DNA from: an uncultured Pelagibacteraceae bacterium
GTDB lineage: Bacteria > Pseudomonadota > Alphaproteobacteria > Pelagibacterales > Pelagibacteraceae
DNA length: 43,187 nucleotides
Assembly (NCBI GenBank): GCA_902519625.1
Contig: CABYKS010000005.1
Coordinates: 1 to 43,187 of the forward strand
Direction: 5' to 3'
How positions within the stretch are numbered: the first letter of the stretch is position 1; the number at the start of each line of letters is the position of its first letter. The notes beneath the pieces are model-generated. The model had not been told where the DNA came from, searched no databases, and saw nothing but the letters and a program-made list of their open reading frames with translations. Shown here in pieces: positions 1 to 8,276 of the stretch. The position numbers and the translations under genes were made by a program.

Positions 1-617
1 AAATTATCTTGGTGAACATAGCCAACTTCAGATAAAAATCTGCTATCTTTAGAACAATCTCTATTATCTCCTAAAAAAAAATAATGTTTTTCAGGAACTA
101 TAAATTTATCTGAATTTTGAAAACTATATCCTGATCTATAAACAGATTTATAGATCTTTCCATTAACTAGTTTTTCGTTAAAAAAATTAACTTTCACTTC
201 CTCACTTCCGCAATAAATTTTTTCATTAGATTTAATTGATGTTTTTAAAATTTGATTATTGTTGATATATAATTCTCCATCTATAAATTGAATTTCATCT
301 CCCGGGAGTCCAATTAATCGTTTAATATAATCAGTACGATTATCAGCTGGGGTTTTAAAAACAACAACATCACCAGCTTTTGGTTCAGAAAAAAAAAATC
401 TACCAGAAAATATATTTGGACTAAATGGAAATGAATGTTTGCTATATCCATAGGTATACTTAGTTACAAAAAGTCTGTCTCCAACTAATAAATTAGGCTC
501 CATTGATGATGAGGGTATATAAAAAGGTTGCAATAAAAGTGATCTAATTACTATAGCAATTATTAATGCATAAAATAATGTTTTTAAATTATCAAGTACT
601 GAATTTTTTGTAATCAT
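1..617 (-). CDS. lepB: Signal peptidase I, partial (C-terminus outside window)
   Basis: I translated this by hand because it is absent from the ORF track. It begins MITKNSVLDNLK and runs off the left edge after about 205 codons. Leader peptidase I removes signal peptides from exported proteins at the periplasmic face of the inner membrane. A single N-terminal membrane segment (about residues 13-30) precedes the catalytic serine in PSSSMEP (Ser38). The general-base lysine lies in YIKRLIGLPGDE (Lys99), and the conserved GDNRDCSKDSR box is present near the cut. The start overlaps the acpS stop by four bases (ATGA), so it is translationally coupled as the last visible gene of the dapA-to-lepB run. 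Confidence 0.95.
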   Translation of the reverse strand, partial: MITKNSVLDNLKTLFYALIIAIVIRSLLLQPFYIPSSSMEPNLLVGDRLFVTKYTYGYSKHSFPFSPNIFSGRFFFSEPKAGDVVVFKTPADNRTDYIKRLIGLPGDEIQFIDGELYINNNQILKTSIKSNEKIYCGSEEVKVNFFNEKLVNGKIYKSVYRSGYSFQNSDKFIVPEKHYFFLGDNRDCSKDSRFLSEVGYVHQDN

Positions 618-997
618 TTATGAATCACTGAAAAAGCTATAGAATATTTTTTTTCGTCAGCTAAAGATAGTGAAATTTTAATTTTTTTTACATTAAATTT
701 GGAATAAATAAGTTTTTTAACCTTTTTAGTTAACTCATAATAAGGTTTACCATATTTATCATTAACTATAGTGATATCTTTAAAATTTAAATTATTTCTA
801 AAACCAGTTCCTATTGCTTTAGATAAAGATTCTTTAGCAGCAAATCTTTTGGAATAATAATTGGTTTTATTTTTAATTTTTTTAGATTGGCTTATCTCTT
901 TTTTTGAAAAAATACGTGAAATAAAATTTTTATTCTTAATTGAATTTTTTATTCTTGTGTTGTCTACTATATCAACGCCAACACCAATTATTTTCAT
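614..997 (-). CDS. acpS: Holo-[acyl-carrier-protein] synthase
   Basis: AcpS transfers 4'-phosphopantetheine from coenzyme A to apo-ACP, activating it for fatty acid synthesis. The 127-residue length is normal. The N-terminal GVGVDIVDNTRI carries the Mg-binding aspartate (Asp9), and the second signature KRFAAKESLSKAIGTGF carries the metal-binding glutamate (Glu56). It lies between pdxJ and lepB, which is the usual alphaproteobacterial neighbourhood; its stop overlaps lepB and its start touches the pdxJ stop. Very lysine-rich, in keeping with the AT-rich genome. Confidence 0.95.
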   Translation of the reverse strand: MKIIGVGVDIVDNTRIKNSIKNKNFISRIFSKKEISQSKKIKNKTNYYSKRFAAKESLSKAIGTGFRNNLNFKDITIVNDKYGKPYYELTKKVKKLIYSKFNVKKIKISLSLADEKKYSIAFSVIHK

Positions 998-1713
998 TAT
1001 TTTTTTATAATTTTATTTATTTTTTTAATAACATTTTTTAAACCAATAGATATAGATTCTCCAATTATAAAATGTCCTATATTAAATTCTTTAATTTCAT
1101 TAATTTTTGATAGTATTTTAGTAGTTTTGTAGTCCATACCGTGTCCAGCATGTACTTCAATCCCTAGAGAAACTGCATATTTTGCACATTTTTTAATTTT
1201 TTTAAATTCACTTAAATAATTTTTTTTCATTTTAATTAAATTAGATATTTTTCCTGTATGTATTTCTACACAATTAGCATTAATTTTTTTTGAATAAAAA
1301 ATATCTTTCAATGTTGGATCAATAAAAAGACTTGTTCTGATTTTTTTTTTATTTAGTTTTTCAACTATATATTTTATTTTTTTATTATATTTACTAAGAT
1401 TTAATCCACCTTCTGTTGTAACTTCTTTTCTTTTCTCTGGCACTAAGCAGACAAATTTTGGATTATTTTTTAATGCAATTTTCAACATTTCATAATTGCA
1501 TGCAATTTCTAAATTTATTGGAATTTTTGTTCTGGATATTTTTTTTAAATCAATATCATTTATATGTCTTCTATCTTCTCTTAAATGTATAGTTACAGAA
1601 TCAGCTCCAAATTTAATTACTTCTTTGGCAACAACTATAGGGTTTGGATGCGATCCTCCTCTGGCATTTCTTAATGTTGCAACATGGTCAATATTAACAC
1701 CTAATCTTTTCAT
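997..1713 (-). CDS. pdxJ: Pyridoxine 5'-phosphate synthase
   Basis: PdxJ condenses 1-deoxyxylulose 5-phosphate with 3-amino-1-hydroxyacetone phosphate to make pyridoxine 5'-phosphate, the last ring-forming step of DXP-dependent vitamin B6 synthesis. The protein starts MKRLGVNIDHVATLRNARGG, the family hallmark, followed by ADSVTIHLREDRRHI and the C-terminal VHAGHGMDY and FNIGHFIIGES phosphate-binding segments of the TIM barrel. The 238-residue length is normal. It overlaps the end of pyrE by four bases and touches acpS. Confidence 0.96.
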   Translation of the reverse strand: MKRLGVNIDHVATLRNARGGSHPNPIVVAKEVIKFGADSVTIHLREDRRHINDIDLKKISRTKIPINLEIACNYEMLKIALKNNPKFVCLVPEKRKEVTTEGGLNLSKYNKKIKYIVEKLNKKKIRTSLFIDPTLKDIFYSKKINANCVEIHTGKISNLIKMKKNYLSEFKKIKKCAKYAVSLGIEVHAGHGMDYKTTKILSKINEIKEFNIGHFIIGESISIGLKNVIKKINKIIKK

Positions 1714-2297
1714 TTTAGATATCTACTGCCAGGCTTAGTGATTGGAATATTTTTTAAATTAGATGGTAAATTATTTTTTTTATAAGTTGGAATGTTTAAC
1801 TTAACTTGAGAAACAATTTTTTTTTTAATTTTTAAAGTTTTATTATTTGACCTATCAATTATACATGCAAAACCAGCTAATTTTGCACCCGATTTTTTTA
1901 TAAGTTTAACACATTCCAAGCTAGATTTACCTGTTGTAATTACATCTTCTACTATTAAAACATTTGAATTTTTTTTTATATTAAAACCTCTTCTAAGTAC
2001 AAATTTACCTGATACTCTTTCACAAAAAATTGTCTCTTTTTTTAACAATTTTCCAATCTCATAACCAATTATTATACCACCCATAGCTGGTGATAATATT
2101 AGGTCTATCTTTTTAATATTTTTTTTGATCTTTTTACTTAAAGATAAACAAATTTTATTTGCTTTGGATGGATTACTTAATAATTTTGCACACTGAACAT
2201 AACTTGGTGAATGAAGTCCTGATGATAATACAAAATGACCTTCTAGTAGTGCATTAGTTTTTCTTAAAGCCGCTAAAGAGTTTTTTAATGAAAGCAT
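1710..2297 (-). CDS. pyrE: Orotate phosphoribosyltransferase
   Basis: PyrE joins orotate to PRPP to form OMP in de novo pyrimidine synthesis. The PRPP-binding loop VLIVEDVITTGKSS is at about residues 113-126, and the N-terminal ALLEGHFVLSSGLHS matches the family. Length 195 residues. The only plausible start in frame is the ATG at 2297, since no GTG or TTG follows before conserved sequence. This places the first 44 bases inside the 3' end of spoT, so it appears to be a true long same-strand overlap. pyrB and the dihydroorotase-like gene lie about 18 kb away in another operon. Confidence 0.94.
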   Translation of the reverse strand: MLSLKNSLAALRKTNALLEGHFVLSSGLHSPSYVQCAKLLSNPSKANKICLSLSKKIKKNIKKIDLILSPAMGGIIIGYEIGKLLKKETIFCERVSGKFVLRRGFNIKKNSNVLIVEDVITTGKSSLECVKLIKKSGAKLAGFACIIDRSNNKTLKIKKKIVSQVKLNIPTYKKNNLPSNLKNIPITKPGSRYLK

Positions 2298-3999
2298 ATT
2301 TTTTATTTTTGTGTCTTATAATTTTGAAATTATATTCTTTTTGTTTTAGCTCACTAATAAGTTTTGTAAAGTTCTTCAGGTCATGTATTATAAGATTAAA
2401 TCTAAAATTTATTGCTTTTTCTGTTTTTTCTACCATTTCAACACTTGAAATATTAACCTTATTTTCACCAATCATGGTAGTTACATCACCTAACTTTCCC
2501 GGTTGATCAATCAAAGAAATCCATAATGTAGTTCTATATTCTTTAATCTTGGTAGCTTGAGATCCATCTCGGTATTGCCAATATCTTCTTATAGCAGCTC
2601 TGGCCTTACCAGTCTTTGTTGATGTTAGCCAATGTAAAGATGGAGAAGCTTTCTTAGAAGTAATTATTTTGACTACGTCTCCATTTACTAAAGAACTTTG
2701 CAATGGACTTTCTTTTCCATTAATTTCACAACCAATTGCAGCGTCTCCAATTTTTGTATGAACAGCGTACGAAAAATCTATTGGTGTGGCGTGTTTAGGT
2801 AATTTTATAATCATTCCCTTTGGAGTAAAACAAAAAACATTTTCTTGAAACATTTGTAGCTTAGTATATTCAAAATAATGTTCTGGATTTTCATTTTTTT
2901 CTATAATTTCAACTAAATCTTTCAACCAGTCATATTCTTTCCATGTTAATGAATTAAATTTTTCTGATGATTTATATTTCCAATGCGATGCTATTCCCCT
3001 TTCAGCAAAATCATGCATAGGTCTTGTTCTAATTTGAATTTCTATCGGTCTCTTATTTGGACCAATAACCGCTGTATGTATTGACTGATAATTATTTATT
3101 TTTGGTGAAGAGATATAGTCTTTGAATTTACCAGGAATACAATTATATTTTGAATGAAAAACACCTAAAGCTTTATAACAATCATCTGTAGTATTTAATA
3201 TTATTCTAAAACCAATGATGTCAGTTATTTGCTCAAGTGAGACTCTTTTTTTTTGGACTTTTCTCCAAATTGAAAAAGGTGTTTTTTCTCTTCCCACAAT
3301 TTCGGATTCTAAACCATTCACATTTAAGACATTGGTAAATTCATTAGATACATTCTTAATACTTGTGGTTCTATTATCTTTTATTTCATCAAGTCTGTTT
3401 TTAATCAATTCTCTAGCTTCAAAGTTTAATACTTGAAATGAAAGATCTTCTAATTCATCTCGTATTCTATTCATTCCCATTCTGTCTGCTAATGGGGCAT
3501 ATATCTCCATTGTTTCTTTTGCTTTACGTATTTGTTTATCATTATTTGTAACGAACTTAATTGTTCTCATGTTATGTAGTCTATCTGCTAGTTTAACCAA
3601 AAGGACTCTAATGTCCTTTGATGTAGCTAAAATTAGTTTTCTAAAATTTTCAGCTTTTGAATTTGGCATAGCTTGATTTTCAAATTCGGAAATCTTTGTA
3701 ACACCATCAACTAGATCAGCAACTTCCAAACCAAATTCATCTTTAATAGTTTGATATGTTGCGTGAGTGTCTTCAATAGTATCATGAAGAAGTCCAGTTG
3801 CTATGGTTGCGCTATCTAATTTTAATTCTGTTAAAATATTTGCCACAGCAACAGGATGAATGATATACGGAGATCCTTCATCTCTTTTTTGTTTTTCATG
3901 TGCTTTTAAAGCAAAATTATATGCCTTAGTTAAAGCTTCAGGATTAAGAAACTTATTATAAGATTTAACTTTAATTATTAACTCTTCTGAATTTAACAT
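2254..3999 (-). CDS. spoT: Bifunctional (p)ppGpp synthetase/hydrolase, shortened RelA/SpoT homologue
   Basis: Makes and degrades the stringent-response alarmone (p)ppGpp. The N-terminal HD hydrolase domain is intact (HDTIED at 72-77, then KLADRLHNMRT). The synthetase domain follows (TDIIGFRI, NNYQSIHTAV, EIQIRTRPMHDFAERG), and its substrate loop reads KFKD where the bifunctional class usually has RxKD. A TGS domain spans about 385-447 and an ACT domain about 490-565. Only some 40 residues separate TGS from ACT, so the helical and Cys-rich (RIS/zinc-finger) region seen in about 700-residue SpoT/Rel proteins seems to be absent; the total is 581. It lies after folK with a 20-base gap and overlaps pyrE by 44 bases. 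Confidence 0.92.
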   Translation of the reverse strand: MLNSEELIIKVKSYNKFLNPEALTKAYNFALKAHEKQKRDEGSPYIIHPVAVANILTELKLDSATIATGLLHDTIEDTHATYQTIKDEFGLEVADLVDGVTKISEFENQAMPNSKAENFRKLILATSKDIRVLLVKLADRLHNMRTIKFVTNNDKQIRKAKETMEIYAPLADRMGMNRIRDELEDLSFQVLNFEARELIKNRLDEIKDNRTTSIKNVSNEFTNVLNVNGLESEIVGREKTPFSIWRKVQKKRVSLEQITDIIGFRIILNTTDDCYKALGVFHSKYNCIPGKFKDYISSPKINNYQSIHTAVIGPNKRPIEIQIRTRPMHDFAERGIASHWKYKSSEKFNSLTWKEYDWLKDLVEIIEKNENPEHYFEYTKLQMFQENVFCFTPKGMIIKLPKHATPIDFSYAVHTKIGDAAIGCEINGKESPLQSSLVNGDVVKIITSKKASPSLHWLTSTKTGKARAAIRRYWQYRDGSQATKIKEYRTTLWISLIDQPGKLGDVTTMIGENKVNISSVEMVEKTEKAINFRFNLIIHDLKNFTKLISELKQKEYNFKIIRHKNKKYAFIKKLFSGFKKN

Positions 4000-4019
4000 G
4001 TTTAAATTATATCATTTAT

Positions 4020-4547
4020 TTAAATTTGTTTAATAGAGTAAAGAGAAGAATTGTCTAATTTTCCTATCAAATCTTGAATTTTTGTTTTTTTTAAAGGATG
4101 TTTCCAGTTTTTTTCGATCTCAAATAACGGAAATAAAATAAAATTTCTATTATGTAGCCTGGGATGAGGAATTATTAATTTATTATTATTAGCATATAAT
4201 TTATAAATTTGACCTTTATAATCAAGAATATCAATATCACAAATTCTTGGACTATTAATTAATGATTTTTTTCTTCCAAGTTTTTTTTCAATATCTTTAA
4301 TAATAAAAAATAAATTAGTCGGTTTTAAATTTGTTATAATTTTAATTACAATATTGTAAAATTTTGGATGATTTTTATTAGGCCAGGCATATGTTTCATA
4401 AAAATTTGAGCTTTTTAAAATTTTAATTGAATTTTTGGCTAAAAGAAATTTTGCTTTTTCAATATTTCTTTTTTTATTACCTAAGTTAGATCCAATACTT
4501 AAAAATGCTATATTAGCTAGATTTTCTGAAATACCTTGCTTTATCAC
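4020..4547 (-). CDS. folK: 2-amino-4-hydroxy-6-hydroxymethyldihydropteridine pyrophosphokinase
   Basis: HPPK transfers pyrophosphate from ATP to 6-hydroxymethyl-7,8-dihydropterin in folate synthesis. Family features are [16 protein letters not shown] near the start, [18 protein letters not shown], and the C-terminal [10 protein letters not shown] followed by [16 protein letters not shown]. The ORF can be extended to an ATG at 4613, but those extra residues come from the smpB 3' end read in another frame. I prefer the GTG at 4547, with a weak AGAG upstream, which leaves a 35-base overlap with smpB and a protein of about 175 residues. An ATG at 4586 is also possible. Start uncertain, function confident. 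Confidence 0.88.
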   Translation of the reverse strand: MIKQGISENLANIAFLSIGSNLGNKKRNIEKAKFLLAKNSIKILKSSNFYETYAWPNKNHPKFYNIVIKIITNLKPTNLFFIIKDIEKKLGRKKSLINSPRICDIDILDYKGQIYKLYANNNKLIIPHPRLHNRNFILFPLFEIEKNWKHPLKKTKIQDLIGKLDNSSLYSIKQI

Positions 4548-4983
4548 GATTCCAATCTCTATTTTTTTTTGTTTGTCTTTTATCATATTGTTTTTTTCCT
4601 TTGGCGACAGCAATTTCTAATTTAGCCTTTCCTTTCTTAAAATACATTTTTGTGGGTACTAATGTGTATCCTTCAGCGTTTATTTTGCCAGTAAGTTTAT
4701 TGATTTCTTTTTTATTAAATAAAAGTTTTCTTTCATCTGTTGGGTTATGATTTGAATAACTAGCTTGTTTATAAGAGGAAATGTGTGAGTTAACTAAGTA
4801 AATTTCACCATTTTTTTCTATGGCATAAGAATCAGCAATATTAACTTTGCCAGTTCTAATTGATTTAATTTCTGATCCTTTCAAAACAATACCTGCTTCA
4901 ATTAACTCATGGAAAAAATAATTAAAACTTGCTTTTCGATTTAAACAAATAATTTTTAAACCAGGATTGGTTTTTTTTTTCAT
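4513..4983 (-). CDS. smpB: SsrA-binding protein SmpB
   Basis: SmpB binds tmRNA and delivers it to stalled ribosomes in trans-translation. The family signatures are present: [23 protein letters not shown] (a beta-barrel segment), [20 protein letters not shown], and a C-terminal basic tail [17 protein letters not shown], which folds in the decoding centre. Length 156 residues is normal. The start codon abuts the dapA stop, a common alphaproteobacterial pairing. The tmRNA gene is not in this window. Confidence 0.96.
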   Translation of the reverse strand: MKKKTNPGLKIICLNRKASFNYFFHELIEAGIVLKGSEIKSIRTGKVNIADSYAIEKNGEIYLVNSHISSYKQASYSNHNPTDERKLLFNKKEINKLTGKINAEGYTLVPTKMYFKKGKAKLEIAVAKGKKQYDKRQTKKNRDWNRDKARYFRKSS

Positions 4984-5867
4984 TAACTAATAAGTTTAGC
5001 TGATGATAAAGCTTTTTTAACTTCTTCTTGTGTTTCTTTTTTAATTTTTACTAATGGAAGCCTAATTTCATCATCACATAATCCTAAAAGTTTAGCTGCA
5101 TATTTAACTGGTGCAGGATTGCTCTCAATAAATAGAGATTTATGTAAAGGTTGTAGCATTTGATCTATTCTTTCTGCTTCTTTTATCTCGTTATCGGATT
5201 TTGATTTTGAATACTTTTGCATGTCTGAACATAATTTTGGAGCAATATTAGCAGTTACAGAAATGATTCCTACACCACCTCTTCTATTAAATTTAAATGC
5301 TAGTCCATCTTCACCAGTAAGCTGTATGAATTCAGGACCTAATTTTTTTATTGTTTCGTCAAGTCGGTTTAAATCACCAGTAGCATCTTTTACTCCAGCA
5401 ATATTCTTTAGTTCAAACAATCTAGCCATGGTATCAACCGACATATCAATTACACATCTGCTGGGTATATTATAAATTATAATTGGAAGACTGGTATTGT
5501 CATTTATAGTTTTGTAATGTTGATATAAACCTTCTTGTGTGGGCTTGTTATAATATGGAGTAACAACTAAAGCTCCATCTGCTCCAGCTTTTTCAGCATG
5601 TTTTGTTAATGCGACAGCTTCTTCTGTTGAATTAGATCCTGTGCCAGCTATTACAGGAATTTTGCCTTTAGCCTCTTTAATGCATAATTCGATTACTTTT
5701 TCATGCTCCTTGTGATTTAATGTTGGAGATTCTCCGGTCGTTCCTGCTGGAACCAAGCCATTGGTATTGTTTTCTAAATGAAAATTAATTAATCTAATAT
5801 AACTTTCTTCATCTAGATTATTATCTTTGAATGGTGTTATAAGAGCTACATTTGAACCTTTAAACAT
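4983..5867 (-). CDS. dapA: 4-hydroxy-tetrahydrodipicolinate synthase
   Basis: DapA condenses pyruvate with aspartate semialdehyde, the first committed step of lysine and diaminopimelate synthesis. Key residues are visible: AGTTGES (Thr44/Thr45), VVTPYYNKP (Tyr106), IYNIPSR (Tyr134) and the Schiff-base lysine in AGVKDATGD (Lys160). Length 294 residues is typical. First gene of the leftward operon, diverging from the transglycosylase gene over only 43 bases. A -10-like TATAAG ends only five bases before the ATG and no Shine-Dalgarno sequence is visible, so the message may be leaderless or nearly so (inference). Confidence 0.97.
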   Translation of the reverse strand: MFKGSNVALITPFKDNNLDEESYIRLINFHLENNTNGLVPAGTTGESPTLNHKEHEKVIELCIKEAKGKIPVIAGTGSNSTEEAVALTKHAEKAGADGALVVTPYYNKPTQEGLYQHYKTINDNTSLPIIIYNIPSRCVIDMSVDTMARLFELKNIAGVKDATGDLNRLDETIKKLGPEFIQLTGEDGLAFKFNRRGGVGIISVTANIAPKLCSDMQKYSKSKSDNEIKEAERIDQMLQPLHKSLFIESNPAPVKYAAKLLGLCDDEIRLPLVKIKKETQEEVKKALSSAKLIS

Positions 5868-5910
5868 GAGATCTTATAACATAAATTAGTAATGATTCAT
5901 TAAATTTATT

Positions 5911-8118
5911 ATGAAAAAAAAGCTTTTAAAATTTACAATAATTATTTTTATCTTCTTAAAAAGCGCTTTTATTGTACATGCCAATGAAACAATTATTCTT
6001 CCAGAAAAAAAACCAGTTGTAACCAATGAGCAAACCTCAAATAAAGTAACAAATTATTTAATTCCACCAAAAAAACCTATTTTAGATACAAAAAAAGAAG
6101 AGCCTAAAAAAATTGAAAAATTAGTTTTTAATGGAGAAATAATACCTCCAAACAAACCTTTGTTTGTTAAAAAAGAAAAGTCGGTTAGAGCAAAGAAATC
6201 TAAATATTATTCAAAAAAAGATTATGAAATAGCAAAGATAGCAATCAGAAATATGGAGCAGAGAAAATGGACTTCAGCTGAAAAAACTGCAAAAAAAGCA
6301 AGAGATAAATCTATATATAACTTTATAAGATGGAAGCACCTTTTAACTACAGGAAATCAATTAGCTTTTTATGAATACAAAAGATTTATTGAGTTAAATC
6401 CAAAATATCCAAGAATAAATAGAATAAAATATTTGGCTGAACACAAAATGTCTATAAGTGATTTATCTCCTAACTTTATTATCGACTGGTTCAATAAAAA
6501 TCAACCTTTGAGTGGATTTGGTAAAATTGTTTTAGGTCAAGCACATCTGTCACAAGGTAAATCTAGTGAAGGGATTAAATTAATTAAAGAAGGATGGATC
6601 ACTGCAGATTTAACTAGAAATGATATGAAATTTTTTAGAAAAAAATTTAAGAAAATTTTAAATTCTAATGACTATATTAAAAGAGCTGATTATTTAGCTT
6701 ATGAAAGTAAATACTGGGACTTAAAAAGAATGCTAAGATACCTGCCCAAAGATTATCAGCTTTTATATACAGCAAGACAATTATTAATGAGTAGATCTTA
6801 TGGAGTTGATGCTGCAATAAGTAAAGTTCCAAAAAAGTTTAAAAACGATCATGGCTTAAATTATGACCGATTAAAATGGAGAAGAAAAAGAGGAAGGGTT
6901 GATGGCTCTCTTGAAATTTTACTTAAAATCAAAAATACTAAAGAATATATGGTAAGGCCTGATAAATGGTGGGTAGAAAGAGGAATAATAGGAAGATCAT
7001 TAATTTATAAAAAAAAATACGAAACAGCATATAAAATAGTAAGTAATCACGCGCTAACAGAGGGACCAGAATATGCAGAGGCAGAATGGATGAGTGGCTG
7101 GATAGCTTTAAGTTTTTTAAAAGATCCTATTTTAGCTGAGAATCATTTTTTAAATTTTTATAATAATGTTGGCTATCCAATAAGTTTATCAAGGGGTGCT
7201 TATTGGTTAGGAAGAACCTATGAAAAAATTGGTAAGAAAGATTTAGCAGTGCAATGGTACAGTGAATCTTCTAAATATTTAACTACTTATTATGGACAGC
7301 TTTCGCATTTAAAAATTAGTCCAAATGAAGAAATTGAATTAAATAAACTCATGGAAGTTGACAATGAATATGCAGAAAAATTTTACAAGAAAGGTATAGT
7401 TAAAGTAATTCATCTATTAGATGAATTAAATAAAGACAAATACACTAAACATCTATTAAGAGGCCTTGCAAATGATAATATTAGTTTAGGTAGTGAAGTT
7501 TTGGCTGCCAAATTGGCATCAGATATATCAAGATTTGATTTCGCAGTTCAAGTTTCAAAAATTGCATCATATGAAAAACGATTTCACAACAAATATAATT
7601 ATCCAGTTATAAGCACACCAAAAGTTATTAATGGAAGAAAAATACCTGAGTCTGCATTTATATTATCAATAATAAGACAAGAAAGTGAATTTGATACAAG
7701 TGCACATAGTCATGCAGGAGCACAAGGGCTTATGCAATTAATGACCTACACTGCTAAAGTTGTAGCAAAACAAGCAAAATTGCCCTACTCAAAATCTAGA
7801 TTAACTTCAGATCCAGAGTATAATGTTAACTTGGGCTCACATTATATAGCAGGATTAATTCTTGAATATGACGGCTCATATCCCTTTGCAATAGCTGCCT
7901 ACAATGCTGGGCCCAAAAGAGTTAGATACTGGAAAAAAATAAATAAAAACCCACAAAAAAAACAAATTGATTATGTTGACTGGATTGAATTAATTAAATT
8001 TAAAGAAACTAGAAATTATGTTCAGAGAGTTTTGGAAAATTATAATGTTTACAGATACATACTTGAGCAAAAACCAATAAAATTGAAAGATTTTTTCAAA
8101 AATGATCCTCTTTACTAA
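5911..8118 (+). CDS. slt: Soluble lytic murein transglycosylase (GH23 family)
   Basis: Cleaves the MurNAc-GlcNAc bond of peptidoglycan to give 1,6-anhydro ends. An N-terminal signal peptide (KKKLLKFTIIIFIFLK, probable cut near VHA) leads to a basic, proline-rich linker with three related motifs (ILPEKKPVV, LIPPKKPIL, IIPPNKPLF). A long alpha-helical superhelical domain follows (about 95-560), then the catalytic SLT domain. In that domain IRQESEFDTSA contains the likely catalytic Glu591, followed by GAQGLMQLM and AIAAYNAGPKRV. Length 735 residues is a little above Slt70. The stop codon directly abuts the tRNA-Ser gene on the other strand. Confidence 0.93.
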   Translation: MKKKLLKFTIIIFIFLKSAFIVHANETIILPEKKPVVTNEQTSNKVTNYLIPPKKPILDTKKEEPKKIEKLVFNGEIIPPNKPLFVKKEKSVRAKKSKYYSKKDYEIAKIAIRNMEQRKWTSAEKTAKKARDKSIYNFIRWKHLLTTGNQLAFYEYKRFIELNPKYPRINRIKYLAEHKMSISDLSPNFIIDWFNKNQPLSGFGKIVLGQAHLSQGKSSEGIKLIKEGWITADLTRNDMKFFRKKFKKILNSNDYIKRADYLAYESKYWDLKRMLRYLPKDYQLLYTARQLLMSRSYGVDAAISKVPKKFKNDHGLNYDRLKWRRKRGRVDGSLEILLKIKNTKEYMVRPDKWWVERGIIGRSLIYKKKYETAYKIVSNHALTEGPEYAEAEWMSGWIALSFLKDPILAENHFLNFYNNVGYPISLSRGAYWLGRTYEKIGKKDLAVQWYSESSKYLTTYYGQLSHLKISPNEEIELNKLMEVDNEYAEKFYKKGIVKVIHLLDELNKDKYTKHLLRGLANDNISLGSEVLAAKLASDISRFDFAVQVSKIASYEKRFHNKYNYPVISTPKVINGRKIPESAFILSIIRQESEFDTSAHSHAGAQGLMQLMTYTAKVVAKQAKLPYSKSRLTSDPEYNVNLGSHYIAGLILEYDGSYPFAIAAYNAGPKRVRYWKKINKNPQKKQIDYVDWIELIKFKETRNYVQRVLENYNVYRYILEQKPIKLKDFFKNDPLY

Positions 8119-8211
8119 TGGCGGAAAGGGAGGGATTCGAACCCTCGGTACATCTTTCGACGCACGACGAGTTAGCAACCCGTTGGTTTAAACCAGCTCA
8201 CCCACCTTTCC
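8119..8211 (-). tRNA. tRNA-Ser(GCU)
   Basis: On the minus strand the acceptor GGAAAGG pairs with CCTTTCC, followed by discriminator G and an encoded CCA (8119-8121). The anticodon stem ACGGG/CTCGT carries loop TTGCTAA with anticodon GCT, which reads AGC/AGU. A long class II variable arm (GTGC...GTAC) and a T arm GAGGG-TTCGAAT-CCCTC are present, and the D arm pairs GGT with ACC. All features fit a serine tRNA. The CCA end touches the stop codon of slt. The 5' side shares a short divergent region with soxB. Confidence 0.97.
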
Positions 8212-8228
8212 GTTGTTTACTGTGTAAC

Positions 8229-8276
8229 TTGAAATCATTGAATATTCAATATTTATAAAGTAATTTTGTACAAAAT
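8229..8276 (+). promoter_or_regulatory. Candidate soxB promoter with two 14-bp perfect palindromes
   Basis: A TTGAAA (8229-8234) and a TATAAA (8254-8259) with a long 19-base spacer could form a sigma70-type promoter. A perfect palindrome ATTGAATATTCAAT (8237-8250) occupies the spacer. A second, ATTTTGTACAAAAT (8263-8276), covers the expected transcription start and ends at the base before the soxB ATG, so no Shine-Dalgarno sequence is present. The layout resembles operator placement, but the sequence is AT-rich, and TTTTGTACAAAA also occurs by chance inside gatA. Confidence 0.35.

Noticed and set aside
5891-5901. AATGATTCATT imperfectly centred palindrome between dapA and slt
   Set aside because: Short and AT-rich; no second copy or promoter geometry to support it.
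8212-8276. Glycine or SAM-type riboswitch upstream of soxB
   Set aside because: The leader after the likely transcription start is at most about 10-20 bases, far too short for an aptamer, and no aptamer motif is visible.
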